51,715 nucleotides of DNA from Terana coerulea (taxonomy: Eukaryota; Basidiomycota; Agaricomycetes; Polyporales; Phanerochaetaceae), in assembly GCA_024811115.1 (NCBI GenBank), contig JAKOGH010000819.1, positions 1 to 51,715 of the forward strand, read 5' to 3'. Shown here one piece after another: positions 10,816-21,110 of the stretch. The position numbers and the translations under genes are program-made. Each line of letters opens with the position of its first letter. Positions within the stretch are counted from its first letter, which is position 1. Below the pieces are notes generated by a model. The model was not told the DNA's origin. It worked only from the letters and a program-made list of their open reading frames with translations, and searched no databases.

Positions 10816-12928
10816 ATGCCGCCCACCGAGCTCGTAGATGTTGTAGCTGTGTTACGTCGAGGTTTGGCTTCATCTACCAAAGAAGATCGGGACTATCCTG
10901 TTCGTCTTTGTAGCCTCGCCTTCGCCCTCCGTCACAGGTTCAAAGCGAGCAAAGCGATACAGGATCTCGAGGAATGCATCCAGCATTACCTTGGGTTTCT
11001 TGGCATATCCCCTCCACCCGATCGACCCGATCGACCTCTTGTCATGCTGTTCCTATCTTCCGCATATGAAGAGCGTTTCAAGCATAGTCACAAGATGGAA
11101 GACGCAAACGAGCTGATTTCGCACAATCGCCAGGCTATTGCCTTGTTCCCCGCGGAGCATTCAAACCGGTCTGCCGCACTTACCAATAGTGATAGGCAGG
11201 GGTTTGCAAACCCTCGGAGGGTTAAGGGTAAGGGTACGAAGGGTAAGGGTAAGGGTTGGGAAAAGTTAACCCTTGTCTGGCAGGGGTTTGCATTCAAATA
11301 GCAGAGGTGTTGCTAGATAGAGCTGCAAGTGTTGTGAGTGCTTTCTATATCAATGCAAACTACTCAAATAGAAGGCTGACATTATGATTGAATGAAAAAA
11401 GCACTCAAAGCACCATTTTCTGTCCATTTTGGCAAGAGTTTGAAGGTAGCCCCAACCCTTACCCTTCATGAGGGTAAGGGTTTTGAAGGGTAAGGGTAAG
11501 GGTTAGCCTCTAAGCATGGAGGGTTTACCCTTGCCAATCACTACTACCAACCTCACTTTGTCGCTTCAGAGCCGATATGAGCACACCGGGCAGATGGAAG
11601 ATCTTGAGGAGTCCATCAGGTATAAACATGAAGCTCTTGGAGCGTGTCCGCCGGGGCATCTGAACCAGTTTGTGTCACTTACCAACCTGGCTCTTGCGCT
11701 TCACCTGTGATATGAGCGAACGGGAAACATGCTGGATCTTGAGGAAGCGATCTTGCACCATCGCAAGGTTCTTGCTGTACTTCCTTCTGGACACCCTCTT
11801 CGCTCAACGTCCCTTGTCAGCCTAGCTTCGTCACTCCAAAGGAGATATGAACAAACGGGTCGTATAGGAGGATCTCGAGGAGCTAGTTTCACACAACCGC
11901 ACTGCTCTTGCTTTGTATCCATCAGCACATCCTGACCGGCCTTCATTGCTCAACAGTCTGGCTATGTCGCTTCAGAACCAATACCGTTAAAGGAGCCGCA
12001 TGGAGGATCTGGAGGAGTCTATTCTACATGAGCGCGAGGCTCTCACCTTGTGTCCGCCCATCCCAACCAGTCTGTGTTCCTCAACAACCTGGCTCATTCA
12101 CTTCAGTTGCGATATGCGCAAACCGGTCATACACAGGACCTTGATGAAGCAGTGATGCGTTCTCGCGAGGCGCTTGCTTTCCGTCCCTCAGGGCACCCTA
12201 TCCGCTGTTCCGCACTCAATAACCTCGCCGCCTCGCTAATGTCGCAATACGAACGAACAGGCTGCAGAGAGGCTCTTGAGGAGTCAATCATCCACCACCG
12301 CGAAGCTCTCATCTTGCGGCCACCTGGTCACCCGGCCCGGTTCTCGTCCCTTAATAACCTTGCTGGCTCAGTTGAGCGTCGATACAAGTGTACAGGCCAT
12401 ATGAAAGACCTAGAGGAATCGATTCTGCACCACCGCGAAGCACTTGCATTGTGTGCGTCTGGACACCATGACCAGACTTTGTCGCTCAACAACCTAGCTA
12501 TTGCACTCGAGACCCGGTATAGCCAAAGCGGCCGCATGGAGGACCTCGAGGAAATCATCCTATGTCTCCGTGGAGCGCTTGCTTTGTGTCCCGCAGGGCA
12601 ACTCAACCGGTATGGACCACTCGACAACCTAGGTCTCTCGCTGAGGTTGCGATATAACCGCACGGGCCAGGTGCACGACATAGAGGAGTCTATCCTGTGC
12701 CACCGTGAGGCACTAGCGCTATGTCCGTCGGGGCACGCTGGGAGGTCTTCGTCGCTCAACAACCTGGCCAGTTCGTTTCAAAGTCGATACGAGCGGATGG
12801 GCCGCATAGAGGACCTTGAGGAGTCAATTCTGCATAAGCGCGAGGCCCTTACCTTTTGTCCTTCAGGGCACCACAACCGAGCTACGTCGTTTAACAATTT
12901 GGCTTTGTCGCTCCAATCACTACATGAG
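10816..12928 (+). pseudogene. Tetratricopeptide-repeat protein, disrupted and 3'-truncated
   Basis: A run of roughly 42-residue repeats (126 nt) with consensus around LNNLA.SL..RYE.TG, EDLEESI.HHREAL and LCPSGHP.R. This is the TPR type found in fungal TPR/CHAT proteins. At least five lesions are visible. A MITE is inserted at 11187-11543. There is a TGA at 11708-11710 where other repeats have Arg (CGA). One extra G near 11870 shifts the frame. A TAA near 11986-11988 sits in QYR-stop. A second frame change lies near 12050. After that, seven repeats run cleanly until the gene stops at a second MITE at 12929. No CHAT, NACHT or other effector domain remains. The repeat identity is clear; the original full architecture is not known. 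Confidence 0.8.
11187..11543 (+). mobile_element. hAT-like MITE, copy 1
   Basis: A 357-bp element with terminal inverted repeats: TAGTGATAGGCAGGGG on the left, and a right end whose complement reads TAGTGATTGGCAAGGG. It is flanked by CTTACCAA (11179-11186) and CTACCAA (11544-11550), an 8-bp target duplication with one base lost. Inside are arrays of AGGGTA/AAGGGT and a 12-bp perfect hairpin at 11454-11482. There is no transposase. The 8-bp duplication and TAGNG-type ends fit the hAT superfamily. It interrupts the TPR gene in the middle of a repeat, so the empty site can be reconstructed. Confidence 0.85.
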
Positions 12929-13287
12929 TAGTGATAGGCAGGGGTTTGCAAACCCTCAGAGGGTTAAAGGTAAGGGTATGAAGGGTAAGGGTAAGGGTTG
13001 GGAAAAGTTAACCCTTGTCTGGCAGGGGTTTGCATTCAAATAGCAGATGTGTTGCTAGATAGAGCTGTAAGTATTGTGAGTGCTTTCTATATCAATGCAA
13101 GCTACTCAAATAGAAGGCTGACATTATGATTGAATGAAAAAAGCACTCAAAGCACCATTTTCTGCCTGTTTTGGCAAGGGTTTGAAGGGTAACCCCCAAC
13201 CCTTACCCTTCATGAGGGTAAGGGTTTTGAAGGGTAAGGGTAAGGGTTAGCCTCTAAGCATGGAGGGTTTACCCTTGCCAATCACTA
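12929..13287 (+). mobile_element. hAT-like MITE, copy 2, at a chimeric junction
   Basis: A 359-bp copy nearly identical to the one at 11187, in the same orientation and with the same termini. Its flanks do not match: TACATGAG on the left (end of a TPR repeat) and AAAACGGT on the right (start of the JmjC remnant). The lack of a target duplication, with unrelated genes on each side, suggests recombination or deletion at this copy rather than a simple insertion. Confidence 0.85.
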
Positions 13288-14081
13288 AAAACGGTGCACT
13301 GTGGACGGTATGGCGCCACGAAGGCGCGAGGGCGCTGTCCGAGTATCTGCGCCACAGGTGTCCTGCGACAGAGGGCGACACGATCACTGACCCGGTACAT
13401 CGCCAGTGTTTGTTTGTGACTGACGAGATGCAGGGAGAGCTGCAGCGCAGAGGCATTCGCGCGTATCGGTTCACCCAGCGGCAGGGGCAGGCAGTGATTG
13501 TCCCTGCCAACTGTCCGTACCAGGTGGGCCCTGCGACCATGCGGCAGTCGGTTCAAGGCTGACAGTGTACACCAGGTTTCCAACCAGACATCGAGTATCC
13601 ATGTGATAACCGGCTTTTGCACCGTCGATTGCCTCGCGCGCACCATGGCGGTCTCGCAAGAATACAGACAGGAGCGCATGTCGGATGTCGCCCAGCCCGC
13701 GTCCCTCATCTGGCATGCCTGGCACGCCTTGCACAATCTGTCCCAGACCGCAGCTGACCCAGTCGAGCCAAGGGTGGCGCAAGCGCCCGGTGAGGCATCT
13801 ACCTCGACAGCTTGGTCCAGAAAAATGCGGGACTATCGGTGTCCGCATCCGAATTGCTACAGGATGCCCTTCACTGCACAAGGGGTTCGCGACCACATGT
13901 AGGATCAGCGCAATACTCACTTTGACGGCTGTTACTTATCACATCACTGGCTGCTACTTTCAGGAGAGATGTCCATGGGATCAGGAACTTTCCGGGAGAC
14001 CTGCTTGACAAGGATTCGCAAATATTCCGTGCGAATTTCCAGATGTGGTGGGATCGTCAGACGAAAGCACCCACTATGTAA
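13288..14081 (+). pseudogene. JmjC-domain protein with C2H2 zinc finger, 5'-truncated
   Basis: Only the last part of a JmjC-type oxygenase (histone-demethylase-like) remains. Exon 1 (13288-13523) begins abruptly after the MITE with GALWTVWRHEGARAL, followed by PVHRQCLFVTDEM and RAYRFTQRQGQAVIVPANCPYQ. A 52-nt intron (13524-13575) leads to VSNQTSSIHVITGF. In the related KDM3-type sequences this place reads CxHQVxN, with His as the third iron ligand; here it is Tyr. Exon 2 ends and exon 3 (13964-14081) begins inside a C2H2 finger, CPHPNC...RDHMRDVHG (C-x4-C, H-x4-H), after a 65-nt intron. The stop is TAA at 14079-14081. The first two metal ligands (HxD) lie in the missing part. It is non-functional as an enzyme as it stands; exons 2 and 3 read cleanly. 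Confidence 0.65.
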
Positions 14082-14561
14082 CGTAGATCATGATTGCTTT
14101 GTCCTAGTAGCATTCAATGACAGAGCTTGCTCACATATGAGGTACGAATATTGCTGTTTGTTTGCTACTACTCAATCGCTATTCATCCGCCTGCGTTAGA
14201 CATGGAGAACCCGCTGGGAACAGAAGCCATGAAGTACTACAACAACTTGGCAACAAAACCTCCAGTGAGAAGGCCAGATCTTGTCTAGACATGGAGAAGG
14301 AACGAACAGATGGCCAACTCCTAGAGATGTACCCTCGCGGTTCTCAGACAGCTTTCTGGCTCCAGTGTGTCTTGGGTTCGTTCCCTGGATGTATGTATGG
14401 CCTTCGACATCACGCACTGCGAAAGATGCGTACAAAATTTCCATAGTACATTGAGCAAATACAATTAAAGTACATAACCAAGAACCAGTGGCGATACAAC
14501 AGCAACCCCACATTCAACAGATGGGTACAGCAAGGTACAACATATCGTACAGACTGCGCCC
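14082..14561. other. Convergent intergenic region
   Basis: Lies between the 3' ends of the JmjC remnant (plus) and calcineurin A (minus). No coding potential recognised; probably holds both 3' untranslated regions. Confidence 0.4.
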
Positions 14562-17007
14562 CTACGCAGTCTCGAACCGCTTCAGCCCGCGAGGCCGCGC
14601 CGGCTTACCACGCGCGATGCGCTCCGCAATGCGCTCGACCGCGCCGCCGTCGTCGAGGCCCTCCTCCTCGAGCGCCTTCCGTATCAGACTTTCCATCGTG
14701 GGGCCCACGTCGCCGTCGTCGCCCACGCCCTCCGCGTCGCCCGCGAAGCGCGGCAGGCGCATGCTCGGCGCGGGCACGAGCGGCAACTGCGGCGGCACGA
14801 AGTGCGGGAGGCGCTCGTTCGCGATGTCCGCGTGCCGCGCGTCGTCGAACGAGCGGATCTGGCGCCGCACGGCGTTGACGTGCACACCGAGCGCGTCGCC
14901 GCCGGGCGCGAACCCGCCGGGCCACGCGCCCGGCGGCGTGCTCTGCACGGGCGGGGCGCCGTGCGTGATGAGCTCCGTCGCATTCTCTGCCTCCTGCCTG
15001 TGTCCATGTCAGTCGGGTATTGATATAGAATAATACAGTAAGGGCGGGCGCACCGGAGGAGCTGGAAGACCTTCTGCATCTTGCCGACGGCCATGATCTT
15101 GCTCTTGATCTCATTCCGCCGCTGCGCAATCTCGCCCGGCGTGAGCGGGATCTCGCCAATCGTGCGGGTGTCGAACTCGTCGTCGAGCGCGCGCTCTTCG
15201 CCGCTGTCGCTCCCCTCCGTCCCGTCCAGCTCCTCCTGTGTGCACACGCTCAGCACCGCGAGCAGCATGTCCGTGATCTTCGCGCCGACGAACGGCAGCG
15301 ACCACGTGAACGCGTCCATGAAGTTCGGCAGCCAGTACGGGTGCGAGGTCGCGTTGAACTGCCGGATCGTGATGTTCTTGTTCTTGTACTTGATCACCGC
15401 GCCCTTGTTGTGGTACACGTCTAGGTAGTTCGGCGCGCTGAACACCGTGATCACCGACGGAAATTTCTTGGTCGGCGTCTTGCGCTGCATCAGGTACCTG
15501 CGGCACGGGTGTCAGTGCGTGCGGGAAGGAGAAAAGCGAATACGTACCCAGCGTCTTGCACTTCGTGCCCACGGAAGACACCTAGCAGCGCGTTGCGCTC
15601 GAGGAACTGGCACACCGCCTCGTACGTGTAGTTATAACTGCACCCGCGCGTCTCGTTTGGGTAGAAGCCCTTCGATCGCGAGTCATCCGGTGGAAAAGTA
15701 TTTTGAGGCGGGATTTGCTGCACCGGTCTGTGAGTATAGTTGCGCGCGGCACGGTGGTACACAACTCACCTCATGGCCAAAACCTAAGATGGGATCCGAC
15801 CAGAGCAGATCGCAAAGGAGCCCCGACGATGGAGGCTCCATGAACCTGTCCAGCTGAAAAACATGTCAGACATGTCAATGAGCCAAATCCGAACAATCCT
15901 TACCGCGTTGACGTCCGCGAGGGTATTCAGATGTGGTGAGAGGCCGCCGTGCACGGCGAAGAATTTGCCATCGATGAGCGCCGCTATTGGGAGCGCGTCG
16001 AAGGAAGCCACACATGCTTCATACACGTCGGACGAGTATTTATGCATGCCTGTGCGCAGTTATAATCAGCTACTAGCTGCAAAGACAGATACGACAACAA
16101 CGCACATTCTCGCCGGAATGTAAAGAACCCAGTGAGATGCCGGCACTCGTGGTTTCCTCGTAGCAATGCAAGAGCACTAGGGTACCAAAGCTTGAGGGTA
16201 TACAGGTATAGGAGGCACTGTTGAACAGTGGTTAGTTAATTGTCTTCTTAACTCGGCGTCTATATTTGGTATGGACAGCAAGAAACATCTGCCAGAAGAT
16301 AATGTGATGTACAAAGAGACCTTTGCGCCAGTACTCACCTCGATGCCAAAAGAGCCCCGGTCAACGTAGTCCCCAAGGAACAGATAGTTCGTCTCAGTAA
16401 ACTTGCCGCCGATGTCGAACGCTTTCATTAGGTCATACTAGCGTCCCGCTCGATCAGCCACAGCGACGGCCCACAGCGGATGTGGCGGCTTACAAACTGG
16501 CCGTGGATGTCTCCACACACTGCGAAGCAACGCTCGTCACGCAACGAACGACGGCGAACGCGTGGGGAGGAGCGTACCGGTGATGGGTCCGCTGAGGTGC
16601 AGCATGTTGGGCTCGCGGCGCATGAGCTCGGTCGCCTGGGTGAGGATGAAGAGCGTCTGTTCCTCCGTAAAGCGGCCCTCGTTGAACAGGTGGTCCTTCA
16701 CGAGCTCGGGGTTCGGCTTCATGCGCCCGTCGGTCGGGTCGAGCATGAAGAACTCCTCCTCGCGCGGGTGATGTGCGTACGGTGGTGGGACCTACAGCGT
16801 CAACCCATGAAGACGGTTATGTTTTTCCGTGGTTTCTGTAGGCAGCGTAGGGAGACGTACATGATCGACCTGCCGCTTCCTTATCCTCTCCGGTGTATTT
16901 GGGCGCGCCGCCTTGGGTGGCACGGGCCCCTGCTCCTCAGGAATCTGGTATATCGCGGCTGGATTTCGTGCGATGCGCCCATCTTCAGGCAGCGAGTAGT
17001 AGGACAT
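14562..17007 (-). CDS. Calcineurin A, catalytic subunit (PP2B Ser/Thr phosphatase)
   Basis: The calcium/calmodulin-activated protein phosphatase. Spliced on the minus strand from ATG at 17007. Exon 1 is 16861-17007 and exon 2 is 16578-16791 ([33 protein letters not shown]). A 26-nt exon (16494-16519) encodes VCGDIHGQF. The next exon (16339-16437) gives [17 protein letters not shown]. Metal-site motifs GDIHGQ, GDYVDRG and [13 protein letters not shown] are intact. Further downstream are [87 protein letters not shown] and [18 protein letters not shown]. The calmodulin-binding helix is [20 protein letters not shown]. The tail has [16 protein letters not shown], as in other basidiomycete calcineurins, then [11 protein letters not shown] and the stop at 14562. 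It should pair with the regulatory B subunit, which is not in the window. No lesions seen. Confidence 0.93.
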
Positions 17008-17962
17008 CCAGCTTCAGCGCGCAGTGTCGGGCGGGTATCGTCGTATGTGGATATCCGGCGGGCAGGGCGATGAGAGGGAAGGACAGAAATGGAGGCGAGT
17101 TGCATAGCGGCACGCGCCCAGTCTCCAACCCGCCGGCGCTCTCAAGCCCATGTTTGATTGCCGCTTCAAAGACAGATTGCTGATTGGACGAGACGATGCT
17201 GATGGGATCGACTCCGATTCCGTGATCGGCGGGGGTTGCCGCCCTCTACTACACCGGCAACGGAAGTAGAGTCAGACTTCCATTCTCTGCATCGCTCATG
17301 CATGTAAAGCAATACCTGCTTCTACGACCTCATCGGCACCGTTCACCAAGGCCTCGAAGTTGTATGTCGGAGACAATATTGTACAGGTCTCGGGCGGGAC
17401 AATGCGCATCACCAAGTCGAGCACCCCAGGCCGAGGCAGGGAACAATGGAAATAGTACGTCTCAGCATTCTCAGCGCGTCGTTTTATGGTCAATACTCAA
17501 AGATGACTCATGCTTACTCCATAGTAAACCGATTCCTGGCAGCTTCTGTACATGTGTGTGACTGAAGGTTATCTTTGCAGGACCCTATCGACCAGTGCTT
17601 AGTTATAGCCAACCCATAGCGCGCACTTACTTGAGTTCCTTTGATACCCTGGCAGGATCCTGCCGCACAAATGAACAGATGCTAGGCAGGTCCTGACTGG
17701 CCCCGGGCCCTGCCTCGACTTCATTGGCCCACACTGCCAGCATTGGCTGCGCAAACCTTATATCATGCTGCCCATCGCTCCCTGGAAACTATTGGACATC
17801 CGAACCTCAAGGGGTAGTGGAACATCCGGGCTTATTCGGACACTTTCACAGGAGGCCAGTCAGGTGCTGCACATGAGACGAACCTACACCGCGGTATACA
17901 TTTCTCGCGTGCTTTCCAGGTATACTGTTTCGCATAAATGGCCCCACTCTGCCAGAATCTGA
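17008..17962. other. Intergenic between calcineurin A and the single-pass protein
   Basis: A divergent promoter region about 950 nt long. Small open frames on both strands show no recognisable features. The first exon of the downstream plus-strand membrane protein may lie here, because that gene lacks an obvious ATG in its first supported exon. Confidence 0.35.
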
Positions 17963-17963
17963 A

Positions 17964-18846
17964 AGCATCGCGAAAGCACTTCACCCTCTGTACATGCACC
18001 CTCCTGTACGGCGAGCTCAACTCCATCTCACAATGATTTCCCCCTCAACGTCAATCAGACTACCTTTGCCAACCCTTCCCCGGCTGCTGCTTTACCTGGA
18101 GCCCTCACGGCTTTACCCAGCGTAACTTCGGCCACTTCCTCTGCTGTGTCCCAGATCGTAGATAGTAAGTGGCATTGACATCGGTTGCTTGATTGTACTT
18201 TATGCTCACCATACATGCAGCAATGAATTATACTAGCCTAAATGCGACCTTATCCCCCACCGCGCAATGTCACTGCGATGTCGCCCTCCCGCTGACAAAC
18301 GTCGTTGTTCTGGGGCTCAATGTCGCAGTCATATTCACCCTTCTCGCCATCATATGTCTCGTCTTCAGGAACCGTGCCCAGCTCGATCTCACAGAGGTGT
18401 GTTCGTTCACGTTACCTCATATTCCCACACTGAATATGCTGTCCACGTAGATCGAAATGATGGAGAACAGTCTGAAGCACTACAACGGAAACGACTTCAG
18501 CGGTAGCGGCAACTACGGCACCTTCCACGGTCGGCCCAAGGCGCTTTCTCTCAGCCACCTGCGCACGGAGACCACGCACCCCCACCCACACGTCTCTTTC
18601 GCAGACTACCCGCCCGCGTCGCCCACCGTCTGCGGCACTCCCACCCCCACGTGCGGCTCGCCTCTACCTCAGGCACCGCGTCATCTCACGCCTCTGTACG
18701 CTGCATCAACACCAGACCTGCCCTCGTTCCTCCCCGAATTGAAGGAATCGCGACGGATGCCAAGTATCACTTCCTTACGGGATGCGGTGACAGGGCATAT
18801 TCGGACGGCGAGTGCGAGCTCGGCCAAGGGTGGAGGTGCCGTTTGA
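17964..18846 (+). CDS. Single-pass membrane protein, Ser/Pro-rich tail (5' end unresolved)
   Basis: An unrecognised protein. The first supported exon (from about 17964 to 18162) encodes a Ser/Thr/Pro/Ala-rich extracellular-type stretch containing FPLNVNQTTFANPSPAAALP. An intron (about 18163-18220) leads to TMNYTSLNATLSPTAQCHCD, with N-glycosylation sequons NYT and NAT. Next comes a hydrophobic membrane segment (NVVVLGLNVAVIFTLLAIIC) with a positive stop (FRNRAQ). After another intron ending at 18450, the cytoplasmic tail is IEMMENSLKHYNGNDFSG, a His/Pro-rich stretch, and a basic Ser-rich end AKGGGAV-stop at 18846. The orientation outside-in fits a wall or surface sensor, but that is inference. 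No in-frame ATG is present in the first exon, so an upstream exon is missing from this model. Confidence 0.55.
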
Positions 18847-19342
18847 CCCACGCTGAGCTGACGGTGGCTCCTTGACGCTTTGTGCCGGGAAATGAGCCTG
18901 TTGTATGTTGAAGTGGGTGTGCTGGCCGCGCCCGACCTTGCTATGCCGTATCCGCTGCTAAGACTTGGCTATCTTATTCTGTTCCGCAGTTTCTCTTGTT
19001 CCCGTGCGAGGAAACGCATTCTTACCCCCGTACATGCTACCGATTGGGCTGTAGACCCCACCTCTTGATATTCTTCTGTAGCTATTAGTGTATGTTATGA
19101 TCAGCTTACCCGTAGGTTTGAACACCTCACACATTCACACCGAAAACAATCGAGATGAGACAAACAAAACGGAATTCAGTTTAGCATTCGACAGCAAACA
19201 ATACTAGGGTAACTATTAATGACTGGTATCGTCTCACACACAAACGAGGGTCGGATAACACATTTCGATGCTCTAAACAGTATCGTCAGCGCGTGCTCGG
19301 AAGGTAACGGGTGGGAACAGCGACGCACCTGGGCATTTGGGC
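18847..19342. other. Convergent intergenic region
   Basis: Between the stop of the membrane protein (plus) and the stop of the first SC15-like gene (minus). Nothing recognised beyond expected 3' untranslated sequence. Confidence 0.4.
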
Positions 19343-20071
19343 TTATAGTTGGATGCCGAGCGCGGAGATGAGGCCCGTGACGCCGAGCTGTGAGACGACG
19401 CCGAGGACGTCGCCAACGAGGGGAATAACGGCGCCCAGCAGGCCCGCGAGCAGGCCGCCGACGAGTGCGAGCACGGCCTGCAGGAGTTCGCCGACGAGCG
19501 CGCCGACGCTGGCGAGCAGGGGCACAAGCGCACCGGCACCGGCACCGCCTACGACACCGAGGACAGCGCCGAGCGCGGAGAAGACAACCTATAAATGGAA
19601 GAATGGGTTCGCTGAATTGTGGTAAGTGAGGACAGAGGCGTACGTTGAGGAGGCTAGCAATAAGCGGTGCAAGGTCGCCGGTGGCGACCTGGGCGGTGCC
19701 GTCAACGGTGGCGAGAATAGTCTCGATGGGCTGGCCGACGAGAGCGTTTACCTCGCCGATGGCGCCGTTGAGGATATCCTTGACTTCGGACACGATGGGG
19801 GTAAGGACGTCGACGGTGGCGTTGGCGGATGTGATAAATTCTGCAGAGTGCACCGGTCAGAATACATGCAAGTTCAAAGGGAAGAAAAGAGCGCACTGAG
19901 TTCGGCGACGACAGGGGTGAGCTGCGCGGTCACGTCGGAGATGATCGACGCGACGCCAGCGGGGGCGTCAGCACGAGCGACGACGGCTGTCTCAGCGACA
20001 GGGGCGGCGAAGACGGAGGCGGCGCCGAAGGCGAGGGTGGCGAGGGTGGCAAAGGACTTGAAGGAGAGCAT
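19343..20071 (-). CDS. SC15-like secreted hydrophobic protein, copy 1
   Basis: About 205 residues from three exons. The signal peptide is MLSFKSFATLATLAFGAASVFA. A more polar half follows (DAPAGVASIISDVTAQLTP, then after an intron KFITSANATVDVLTPIVSEV). After a second intron comes an extremely hydrophobic Gly/Ala/Leu/Val half (VVFSALGAVLGVVGGAGAG through LISALGIQL-stop). There is no cysteine, so it is not a hydrophobin. A secreted protein with a hydrophilic N-terminal and a hydrophobic C-terminal half and no hydrophobin cysteines matches the description of Schizophyllum SC15, implicated in aerial hyphae and attachment. That link rests on layout, not on alignment. A paralogue lies directly upstream at 21499-22219. 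Confidence 0.7.
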
Positions 20072-20186
20072 CTTGTACAAATGAATGAATGTGGTTGTGT
20101 GTGGATATAGAGAGTGTGCGACAGAGGAGAGGAGAGGAAAGCTGACGAGGATGTCGATGCGGTCCTCAGCCCAAACCATGGCCACC

Positions 20187-20249
20187 ATTTATACCTCTGT
20201 AGGTACAGCGGAAGACGTCACACGTTCTTCCGACGTCGACAAGTGTCGC
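20187..20249 (-). promoter_or_regulatory. TATA box and GACGTC elements of SC15-like copy 1
   Basis: Read on the minus strand, GGTATAAAT (20187-20195) lies about 120 nt before the ATG. Upstream of it are TGACGTC (20214-20220) and a second GACGTC block, complement of CGACGTCGACAAGTGTCGC (20231-20249). The TATA-to-TGACGTC spacing is the same in the paralogous promoter at 22317-22380. TGACGTC resembles the core recognised by ATF/CREB-type bZIP factors; that is family knowledge, with no binding evidence. Confidence 0.55.
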
Positions 20250-21110
20250 AAGTACCCGAGCGACCCAAACGGGATTGGCCTCGTCGAAGCACAGACGCGG
20301 AGGTTCTTGCGACAAAAGGGTCCGTGGCGACGCATCTGTTGCCAGCCTACGGCGAAGCGGGGCTCCACAGTGCTTCGGCGCGACGAAACGAGGCTTAACC
20401 ACCAAGCTTTAGAGTGTGCTCCGAAGCGGGCGGGGAGCGTGCTTTCGGAAGCTCGACATATGCCGAAGTTTGCTCGTTCTACCGCCTCCATGCTCTGGTT
20501 TGTCTGGTCTTTACAATGCTCAGTTCCAGCCGTGATACTCATCCCTCACCGCGGAAGTGAGCCGTCCGCTCGTCGCCACGCCCCCGCGAAGCGGCAGGCT
20601 GGCGGGTTCGGGGGCGAGCGGTGTGGAGCACGAAAGATTGGCCAGTGATGCGCTCGAGTAGGACCGAACTTCCGTTCGCGGAGGACGTACGCTATTGGCT
20701 GCATAGCCAAATTAGCGGACTGGTGACTGAATTAACCGACGGGGGGAACGTACATACGTCACACACCTAGCGATGAAACGGGGGCTGGAGAGTCGGTCGC
20801 TGTTACGGACATTTGTCTCAAGTCTCCTGCGTCGTGCGAGGGCGGCCGATGTCGTACAAGAGCGCAATCACTTTTGCCATCACGGTTGGCTGTCCGCTGG
20901 TTTATTCTGCCCGCAGACGCAGGACATGCATGCAGGGAGACCTCAAAGGGAGACTCTGACGTGGAGGTGAAGGCGACCGGGACGAACCTCTCTACCCGAA
21001 AAAAGCGCGGCTGGGTTTTGATGCGCTTTTGATCCGACAGCACCTTTTATGGTAAGCTTAGTCAGCATGTACGCCTTCAGTCCCTCGGACTTTGCTCGGA
21101 CTCGTTCCTA
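20250..21110. repeat. Upstream segment duplicated with the SC15-like gene, unit 1
   Basis: This non-coding stretch is similar block by block to 22381-23540. Shared landmarks include GTCCGCTCGTYGCCACG (20566 and 22979), a GTACATACGTCA motif (20750 and 23161), GGAGAGTCGGTC followed by TGTTACG (20787 and 23195), and an ACCTTTTATGG-like block near 21042 and 23486. No conserved open frame was seen, so it looks like a long regulatory region, or an unannotated RNA, copied with the gene. From 21111 to 21470 no similarity and no gene was found. Confidence 0.6.

Noticed and set aside
11190..11301. Open frame across the MITE reading SDRQGFANP...WQGFAFK
   Set aside because: The same translation occurs in each copy (also 12930-13043 and, on the other strand, 46363-46563) because the DNA repeat is conserved. 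It is Lys/Gly-rich from AGGGTA units and spans no gene start.
11187..13287. AGGGTA arrays as an interstitial telomere
   Set aside because: The units are irregular, lie at fixed places inside a transposable element with termini, and recur at a third site with a target duplication.
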